Assembly (NCBI GenBank): GCA_049487715.1 | Contig: CP150569.1 | Span: 496,001-560,000, forward strand | Direction of reading: 5' to 3' | Length of the DNA: 64,000 bases | Source of the DNA: Pycnococcus provasolii | Lineage: Eukaryota; Chlorophyta; Pseudoscourfieldiophyceae; Pseudoscourfieldiales | Notes under the pieces: model-generated | What the model was told of the DNA's origin: nothing | What the model saw: only the letters and a program-made list of their open reading frames with translations | The model's database searches: none | In this document: positions 61,841-64,000 of the stretch, one piece after another | Position numbering within the stretch: position 1 is the stretch's first letter | How the letters are laid out: every line of letters begins with the position of its first letter | Made by a program: the position numbers and the translations under genes

Positions 61841-63565
61841 TCACAGCCTGTGCTTTGATCTCGCCTTGACGCGCCGCGCGACGCTCTCGATCGCGCTCAC
61901 GCCCCACGCCGCCTCCCGCTGACGACGCGCAGCCTCACGACGACGACGATCCTCCTCGTCGCGAATGTGCGCCTTCTCCGCTTCGTCGATGCGAAGAAGG
62001 AGCATGTCCAAGCCGTCGTTCTGCACAAACTCGACGCCGCGTTCAGAGCACGCGTTGCACATCACCTTCATCAAGTACCGGCTGTTAAACTCCATCGCAT
62101 CAGAAAATTTGGCGTTGCACGTAAGAAGCGTCCTTGGTGGTGGTGCTGATTTCGAACTGCGTAGGTCGATTGGGACGCTGTGCAGAATGGCAAGGCGTAG
62201 GCTCTGCACGTCGCGCGACGCTTGCGTGCTCGCGTCGTACTCGAAGAACTCCATCCGCACCTTAGCTCCCAGCGCGACGACATGTGCGATCCTCGGAAAG
62301 GAGTCGCCGTGCTTCGCAACGAGCACAAACTCAGATGCGGCGTACGTGTTACGCCAATCTCGCGACACCAGTCGCATGTTTCGGCGGTCGTGGTGCCTCG
62401 CGAGATTGTTCATGACGCAATTGCGAACGACATCTGATGACATGGCCATGGAGAATTTCCATTGCACCTTCCAATGCATCGTCGTCGTCGGCATTGTCGT
62501 TGTTGTCGTCGTCGAAATCGCACGTTGCGGTGACGAAAATGGCGAACCTTCGTGGAAGGAGATGTGCCTTGGTCGCAGAGGCGACGACGATGACGGCGCG
62601 GCGGCAAGGGCAGATGATGGTGGCGGTGGTAGTTGAGCTCCGACGGCGCCGGCACGAACTGTGGATGGAGGAGTCGTGACTTGCTGCCGATGATTGTGGT
62701 GAGTCCGTGCACTAGGTGATGAAAGGGCAGATGGTGGTGGCGGTGGTAGTAGTTGAGCTCCGCCGGTGCCGGCAAGACCTGTGGTTGGAGGAGTCCGAGG
62801 AGTGACTTGCTGCTGATGATTGTGGTGAGTCCGTGCAGGTGATGCGACATTGCGAAGTATAGTCATCGTATCGTCGTCAAGAGGAGGAATCTCAGGGTAC
62901 TCGTAACGAGCTGTTGCTCCGCGCGTGTCATTTCGTTCGATCCAATGATGATGCTGATCGGCGTTCAATCCAATGGTACGACGCGGTGGCGAGCTATCAG
63001 TCTTCTCTTCTTGGTTGTCGTCGTCCTCCATCAGCACCTCATGCAAGGCGACTGCTTTGCGACGAGCGACGATGCCACTTCTTCCTGCGGCGGCAGTCGC
63101 CGCAGCCGTTGTTGTCGGTGTGACGATGTCGTCACTCTCAATCGGTGTGAGATTCGGTATGTAGGACGTCGACGCAGCATGAGGACGGCGGCTAGGTTGC
63201 TGCTGATTTAAAGGCACGGCGATGAAATCGAGTGCGCGTCGTGTGTTTGTGGATGAGGTATGTTGTTGCTGCCTCAGCACCGAGCCACTCCCACCAGCAC
63301 GCGTCGTGACTCCAACCGATTGTCCGAATCGACGCGTTACGATCGCCCCTCCTCCTTTCCCTCCGGCACGTGCTGCAGAAGTAGACGCTCTCTTCTTGTT
63401 CATCAAGGCACCGCCACCCGCACCACGATCTGGCGTTGTCGTCTGCTTTGTCGCGGCTGGGTACGCGGCGGCGGCCGCGGAGGCAGCAGGAGGAGAGTTG
63501 GGAGACGTCTGTTGTTGCATCATCGCCGCGTCGAAGATGTCGGGAGCAGTGCGTGGCGCCACCAT
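61841..63565 (-). CDS. Low-complexity protein with an F-box-like core
   Basis: A 574-residue protein. The first 380 residues are Ala/Thr/Gln/Pro/His-rich with poly-Gln, poly-Thr and poly-Pro runs and a duplicated block (ARTHHNH-QQVT ... GAQL-PPPPSAL). Residues about 385-435 (VVRNCVMNNLARHHDRRNMRLVSRDWRNTYAASEFVLV) look like the second half of an F-box: a short helix pair followed by the R-LVSRDWR segment. A C-terminal domain with several strands and two Cys (LLTCNAKF, MCNACSERG) follows, then a charged helix. F-box proteins bring substrates to SCF ubiquitin ligases; this assignment is tentative. Start is ATG 63565 (ACCATGG context on the reverse strand). Confidence 0.5.
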   Translation of the reverse strand: MVAPRTAPDIFDAAMMQQQTSPNSPPAASAAAAAYPAATKQTTTPDRGAGGGALMNKKRASTSAARAGGKGGGAIVTRRFGQSVGVTTRAGGSGSVLRQQQHTSSTNTRRALDFIAVPLNQQQPSRRPHAASTSYIPNLTPIESDDIVTPTTTAAATAAAGRSGIVARRKAVALHEVLMEDDDNQEEKTDSSPPRRTIGLNADQHHHWIERNDTRGATARYEYPEIPPLDDDTMTILRNVASPARTHHNHQQQVTPRTPPTTGLAGTGGAQLLPPPPPSALSSPSARTHHNHRQQVTTPPSTVRAGAVGAQLPPPPSSALAAAPSSSSPLRPRHISFHEGSPFSSPQRAISTTTTTTMPTTTMHWKVQWKFSMAMSSDVVRNCVMNNLARHHDRRNMRLVSRDWRNTYAASEFVLVAKHGDSFPRIAHVVALGAKVRMEFFEYDASTQASRDVQSLRLAILHSVPIDLRSSKSAPPPRTLLTCNAKFSDAMEFNSRYLMKVMCNACSERGVEFVQNDGLDMLLLRIDEAEKAHIRDEEDRRRREAARRQREAAWGVSAIESVARRVKARSKHRL

Positions 63566-63802
63566 GGAGAAGAAGAAGTGACCTGACTGGTTTCGTGGCT
63601 GAGTGCGTGCTTGAGTGAGGCAAAGCAGGTGTCGGGGAAACAAGTCGAGACGGAAAAAGTGGGGGATACCGAATCGCCGCTTCATTGTATTCATTCGCGC
63701 CGAAACTCGAGGTACGAATCTGCCTCATCACAACCCTGGACCGTACACCACGTCGTTCATCACCACCGCCATCAAACACTGTTACACTGCATCACTGTCA
63801 TC

Positions 63803-63941
63803 ATGGTCGAGTGCACCGGTCGTGATATTCTTACCGTTATCTGCTGTATCATCGTGCCGCCACTCGGCATTTACCTGAAGAGCGAAAAGTTCGACGCGGA
63901 CTTCTGGATTGCCCTCATCCTATGGCTGTTCCTTTTCACGT
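63803..63941 (+). CDS. PMP3/RCI2 proteolipid, first exon (partial)
   Basis: The N-terminal part of a small two-helix plasma-membrane proteolipid (UPF0057). Family members affect membrane potential and salt tolerance in plants and yeast. The first helix and loop are TGRDILTVICCIIVPPLGIYLK, followed by FDADFWIALILWLFLF. The open frame ends after 52 residues with KYYHL, but GTAAGTATT begins at 63942, a consensus donor, exactly where PMP3 proteins continue with the Gly-Tyr/Trp-Pro-Gly turn and C-terminal helix. I therefore model an intron, in phase 1, that extends out of the window. Confidence 0.8.
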
Positions 63942-64000
63942 GTAAGTATTACCACCTCTAACGATTCATCACAGATATAGTACACACCAGTCACTCACAA

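Noticed and set aside
1-64000. CRISPR arrays, operons with ribosome binding sites and other prokaryotic features
   Set aside because: Introns, eukaryote-only families and the absence of such motifs show nuclear eukaryotic DNA. The regular arrays are coding repeats with no spacer structure.
1-64000. tRNA and rRNA genes
   Set aside because: No cloverleaf with T-loop and anticodon arms, and no conserved rRNA core, was seen by eye; a covariance-model scan would be the decisive test.

Overview
The window is nuclear DNA from a photosynthetic, flagellate, single-celled eukaryote. Most genes are long, intron-poor and tightly packed on both strands, with several convergent pairs separated by under 100 bp. 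Canonical GT-AG introns do occur: one splits the NF-YB histone fold, one interrupts the PMP3 gene at the right edge, and two probable ones lie in 5' leaders. A RETICULATA-family plastid envelope protein, uroporphyrinogen decarboxylase and OPR-RAP organelle RNA factors point to a plastid. A DNAAF3 dynein-assembly factor and a lebercilin-like protein point to a cilium or flagellum. TTAGGG-type tracts lie inside intergenic DNA. A prasinophyte-type green alga or an ochrophyte/pelagophyte would fit; the sequence alone does not settle it.

Layout. 0-9 kb: 3' end of a UROD gene, OGFOD1-type prolyl hydroxylase, transportin-3/importin-13-type karyopherin, a weak hypothetical gene, and a PhyH-family dioxygenase. 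9-17.4 kb: an unusual Tudor-like/DUF1244/MogA fusion, an RBR ubiquitin ligase, and a DEIH helicase with R3H, ankyrin and RGG parts (NIH/YTHDC2 type). 17.7-19.2 kb: a compact non-autonomous LTR retroelement with target-site duplication, primer-binding site and polypurine tract. 19.5-23.2 kb: ATG14/UVRAG-family protein, spliced NF-YB, and a C10 (C12orf57) homologue. 23.9-29.7 kb: a very large Cache-domain multi-pass membrane receptor with EF-hands. 29.7-32.4 kb: mostly intergenic DNA with telomere-like repeats.

32.4-52 kb: EF-hand-like protist protein, lebercilin-like coiled coil, secreted or anchored endonuclease/exonuclease/phosphatase-family enzyme, RETICULATA-related protein, a small basic ORF, RAD1-like PCNA-fold clamp, HI0933-type flavoprotein, seven-blade RCC1-like protein, an acidic unknown protein, a kinesin and DNAAF3. 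52.3-59 kb: a tandem segmental duplication with two OPR-RAP genes (14 and 11 near-identical 38-residue repeats). The left copy carries a broken-off 3' end of the neighbouring COG4 gene. 58.7-64 kb: intact COG4, a low-complexity protein with an F-box-like core, and the first exon of PMP3.

The genes do not form one pathway. Themes are membrane traffic (COG4, ATG14/UVRAG, transportin), cilium construction, RNA biology (DEIH helicase, OPR-RAP) and oxygenases. The most notable items are the repeat-variable OPR arrays in their tandem duplication, the Tudor-like/DUF1244/MogA fusion, the Cache receptor and the complete miniature LTR element.
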